From contig CALBSK010000070.1 in assembly GCA_937967795.1 (NCBI GenBank), forward strand, positions 1-9,233: a stretch of 9,233 nucleotides of DNA, given 5' to 3'. This document shows, piece by piece, positions 7,343 through 9,233 of this stretch. Both the position numbers and the translations under genes were made by a program. The stretch's first letter is position 1. Every line of letters starts with the position of its first letter. A model generated the notes under the pieces. The model saw only the letters and a list, made by a program, of their open reading frames with translations, was not told the DNA's origin and searched no databases. This stretch comes from an uncultured Alphaproteobacteria bacterium. Lineage in GTDB: Bacteria; Pseudomonadota; Alphaproteobacteria; UBA9655.

Positions 7343-7969
7343 ATGCAGGGGAAAAATAAATTTATATTTTTAGCTTTTTATTTCTTATTTGCGCTCTCTT
7401 CTAATCTTGTCGCTCACCCAAAGAATGTGATTATTATCCGCCATGCAGATAAAGTTCCCAATGGATTTTGCTTATCTCTTCAAGGATTAGAGCGAGCAGC
7501 GGCTTTGTCGTATTATTTTTCTGGAACACCCTTCTACAACACGCCCCCCATAGCTCATATCTTCGCGGCCTATCGTGGCCCACCCAAGCCTTACATTCGC
7601 TGTAAACAAACATGTCAGCCTATTGCGAATCATTTAAAGCTCTCCCTCAATACGGCTTTTAATGAACTTCAATTCAAAGAAGTTGCTCGGGAGATTCTTA
7701 CAAACCCCCAATATGATAATAAAACTATTTTAATATGTTGGAGGCACAATCACATTCCACAACTCGTAATGGCTTTGGGAGGTGAAGATCCTGGTTTTTG
7801 GGCGGATGATATTTATGATCAAGTTTATATGCTCACTTTTGAGGGGAAACGCCCCCCTAAGTTTCAGAAAATATTGCAAAAACTTATGTTTGGAGATCGG
7901 GCAACCTTTCAAGAAAAGCCTGAGCCCCTCTCCCAAATAGCCGTTCTCTGTCCAGACATTTCCTTATAG
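7343..7969 (+). CDS. Exported histidine phosphatase family protein, copy 1
   Basis: This 208-residue protein belongs to the histidine phosphatase superfamily (phosphoglycerate mutase/SixA-like fold). The phosphate-accepting histidine is His34 in IIIRHADK. A later Arg (Arg86, in RCKQTC) fits the second phosphate-binding position, and the C-terminal catalytic His is in CWRHNHIP (132-139). The downstream pattern LGGEDPGFWADDIYDQVYML is typical of secreted bacterial members of the family. Residues 1-24 form a signal peptide with likely cleavage after LVA, so it acts in the periplasm or outside. It starts 9 nt after the carboxypeptidase stop with an AGAG site 5 nt before ATG, which suggests translational coupling. 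It is a clear paralogue of the next gene. It differs at the second active-site motif (WRHNH here, WTHGH in copy 2) and in its C-terminal tail. The substrate is unknown: lipid A phosphate (as for Ais/PmrG), a sugar phosphate or phytate are all open. Confidence 0.85.
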   Translation: MQGKNKFIFLAFYFLFALSSNLVAHPKNVIIIRHADKVPNGFCLSLQGLERAAALSYYFSGTPFYNTPPIAHIFAAYRGPPKPYIRCKQTCQPIANHLKLSLNTAFNELQFKEVAREILTNPQYDNKTILICWRHNHIPQLVMALGGEDPGFWADDIYDQVYMLTFEGKRPPKFQKILQKLMFGDRATFQEKPEPLSQIAVLCPDISL

Positions 7970-7993
7970 AACCCTGCTTTCAGGAGAAAAATT

Positions 7994-8614
7994 ATGAGAA
8001 AAAAATCGCTATCCTTGGTTACGGGGCTTTTTTTTGCAATTGCCTCACACGGCCTCGCAACTCCTAAGAATGTTATTTTGATTCGTCACGCGGAAAAAAT
8101 TCCTAAAGAAAATCATCTTGATCTAAAAGGATACGAGCGTGCCGAAGCATTACCCTATTATTTCTCCTATAATCCTTTATATAATAACCCTCCCATTACC
8201 CATGTTTTTGCAACAGGGCTAGAAGACGCAGATTCTTCAGTAAGACCTATCCAAACGTGTACTCCTACCGCTAATTATTTAAAACTCCCTCTTAATATTG
8301 ACTTTAAGCATACTCAAACTAAAGAAATTGCGAATGAGCTTCTGACAAATCCTAAGTATGATAATTCAACTGTTTTGATCTGTTGGACCCATGGACATGT
8401 TGGATATATTGTCATGGCTTTAGGATGTGAAGATCCGGGGCCTTGGCCTGCCGATGTCTTTGATCAAGTTTATAGGGTAACCTTTGACGCAGGTCAGAAA
8501 CCAAAGTTTCAAAAAATTCTACAAAAACTTATGTTTGGAGATCGCATCACTTTTGAGAGCAAGCAACCTCCACTTCCCCCTTCTTCGAAAATGCCTGTGG
8601 ATGAGGATGAATAA
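7994..8614 (+). CDS. Exported histidine phosphatase family protein, copy 2
   Basis: This 206-residue histidine phosphatase aligns with its upstream neighbour along nearly the whole length. Catalytic His32 is in LIRHAEK, Arg84 sits in VRPIQT, and the second histidine is in CWTHGHVG (130-137), the canonical WxHG form. The family pattern GCEDPGPWPADVFDQVYRVTF follows. Residues 1-22 are a signal peptide (MRKK, hydrophobic core, GLA before TPKN). The C-terminus after residue 190 is a Pro/Ser-rich, acidic tail (ending DEDE) not shared with copy 1. A strong AGGAGA lies 6 nt before the ATG, and the gap from copy 1 is 24 nt, consistent with one operon. A 23-nt block is identical in the two genes (7877-7899 and 8522-8544), supporting tandem duplication. 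The exact substrate is not predictable. No terminator is visible after the stop. Confidence 0.87.
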   Translation: MRKKSLSLVTGLFFAIASHGLATPKNVILIRHAEKIPKENHLDLKGYERAEALPYYFSYNPLYNNPPITHVFATGLEDADSSVRPIQTCTPTANYLKLPLNIDFKHTQTKEIANELLTNPKYDNSTVLICWTHGHVGYIVMALGCEDPGPWPADVFDQVYRVTFDAGQKPKFQKILQKLMFGDRITFESKQPPLPPSSKMPVDEDE

Positions 8615-8748
8615 GGCATGAGCTGTCTGAGCACTACGATTGAGAGGAACGCTTGCAGGAGAGGACTGCACTTATCTGCTCTTGTGAGAACAAAATTATA
8701 CCCCAGTCGTTGGTAAGTGCCAGCTTTTTCAAGTATAGTATTTCTCCG
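8615..8748. other. Gap between the phosphatase operon and the transposase remnant, probably holding the IS end
   Basis: These 134 bases hold no credible gene. A short hairpin (TGCAG at 8654-8658, CTGCA at 8666-8670, 7-nt loop) has no T-tract. The octamer TTGAGAGG occurs at 8640-8647 and again at 8754-8761. The 3' end of the insertion sequence should lie in this gap because the transposase frame stops at 8749. Its terminal inverted repeat cannot be placed, since the matching end is outside the window. Confidence 0.5.
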
Positions 8749-9186
8749 TTAGGTTGAGAGGCAAGTGTCAAGGAGATTATGAAGATTATCATAGCCCTGT
8801 TGAATGAGCGGCCTAAGGATGGATTTGATTTTATGCCACCAATGTTCAATAGGATTGAGATCAGGGGAGTAGGTTGGAAGAAAGAGGAGATGACACCCAA
8901 ATTTTTCAATCAACTCTTTTGTTTTCGCAGACTTATGAAAAGCGGCATTATCCATAACAAGAAAGGTCCCTTTTGGTAGGGTTGGCAATAAAACTTCCTC
9001 AAGCCAAGTATTAAAAACATCTGAGTTGAAGCCCCCTTGAAAGGTGAAAGGAGCCGTGAACATACCCTTCATAAGGACACCAATGACACTGACGCGCTCT
9101 CTCTTTTTACCAGAAATTTCAGCATAAACTTTTTGACCACGAGGAGCCCGCGCATATTCCCTATAAAGACGGTTATCAGTGTGCTG
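8749..9186 (-). pseudogene. IS630-family transposase, 3' part only (5' end lost or frameshifted)
   Basis: The open frame encodes 145 residues of the DDE_3 catalytic domain of IS630/Tc1-mariner-type transposases, which cut and paste at TA sites. It opens with DNRLYREYARAPRGQKVYAE (residues 4-23), which in the family follows the first catalytic Asp. The second Asp is in FLVMDNAAFHKS (Asp79) and the Glu in SPDLNPIEHWWHKIK (Glu114). The 34 residues between them give the DD34E spacing. Just before DNRLYR the frame meets TGA at 9189-9187 and another stop further up, and the sequence there does not encode the expected DE-G motif. The first catalytic Asp and the helix-turn-helix region are thus absent from this frame. 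Either the copy is truncated or frameshifted, or bases beyond about 9180 are a misjoin at a repeat. The shorter ATG-initiated frame from 9072 is only an internal part of this domain. Confidence 0.85.
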
Positions 9187-9233
9187 TCAGCAACGGTGTG
9201 TGACTTAAGATCTCCAACTAAATAAAATTTTCC
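8749..9233 (-). mobile_element. Partial IS630-family insertion sequence at the contig edge
   Basis: The transposase remnant shows that an IS630-type element occupies the right end of the contig. Its left boundary (transposase 3' side) lies somewhere in 8615-8748 and its other end is not in the window. Bases 9181-9233 do not continue the transposase frame. A different minus-strand frame is open there (FYLVGDLKSHTVADS), which I do not recognise. A contig ending inside an IS is the usual result of short-read assembly stopping at a multicopy repeat. Confidence 0.7.

Noticed and set aside
8654..8670. Hairpin TGCAG/CTGCA as terminator for the phosphatase operon
   Set aside because: The stem is 5 bp with a 7-nt loop and no T-tract follows on the plus strand.
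8634..8909. Minus-strand frame running from inside the transposase into the intergenic gap
   Set aside because: It overlaps the well-supported DDE frame out of phase and resembles no known protein, so it is a shadow.

Overview
The window reads as one contig from an AT-rich alphaproteobacterium. The evidence is a trigger factor gene behind tRNA-Leu, a phasin-family protein, a short type-A PutA without the DNA-binding domain, and an SxxK/SxN/KTG D-Ala-D-Ala carboxypeptidase of alphaproteobacterial type. An intracellular lineage such as Holosporales is possible from the base composition and the insertion-sequence debris, but this is a guess and not shown by the sequence.

Layout. Positions 1-48 are not biological: they match the 3' end of the Illumina P5 oligo, an 8-base i5 index and the Read 1 primer. 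The trigger factor gene tig (minus strand) runs into this adapter and is cut at its C-terminus. Its apparent stop codon and last residues are adapter-encoded. Upstream of tig on the same strand is tRNA-Leu(UAG), and an 8-bp inverted repeat lies just upstream of the tRNA. A short phasin-like gene follows on the plus strand. It converges on a minus-strand pair, rbsK then putA (27-nt gap), encoding ribokinase and bifunctional proline dehydrogenase/P5C dehydrogenase. A 137-bp divergent promoter region separates rbsK from a plus-strand cluster: an exported D-Ala-D-Ala carboxypeptidase, then two tandem paralogous exported histidine phosphatases, with gaps of 9 and 24 nt. The right end holds the 3' part of an IS630-family DDE transposase (minus strand), whose reading frame is broken near the contig edge.

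How the genes fit together. rbsK-putA looks like a small catabolic operon that feeds ribose into the pentose phosphate pool and proline into glutamate. The carboxypeptidase plus two secreted RHxx phosphatases form a probable envelope operon. The carboxypeptidase trims peptidoglycan stem peptides, and the phosphatases act on an unknown phosphorylated substrate in the periplasm or outside the cell. This three-gene cluster is the part with most claim to new biology. The adapter at one end and the repeat element at the other explain why the contig stops where it does. No stretch longer than 300 bases lacks a gene, and no CRISPR array or rRNA was seen.
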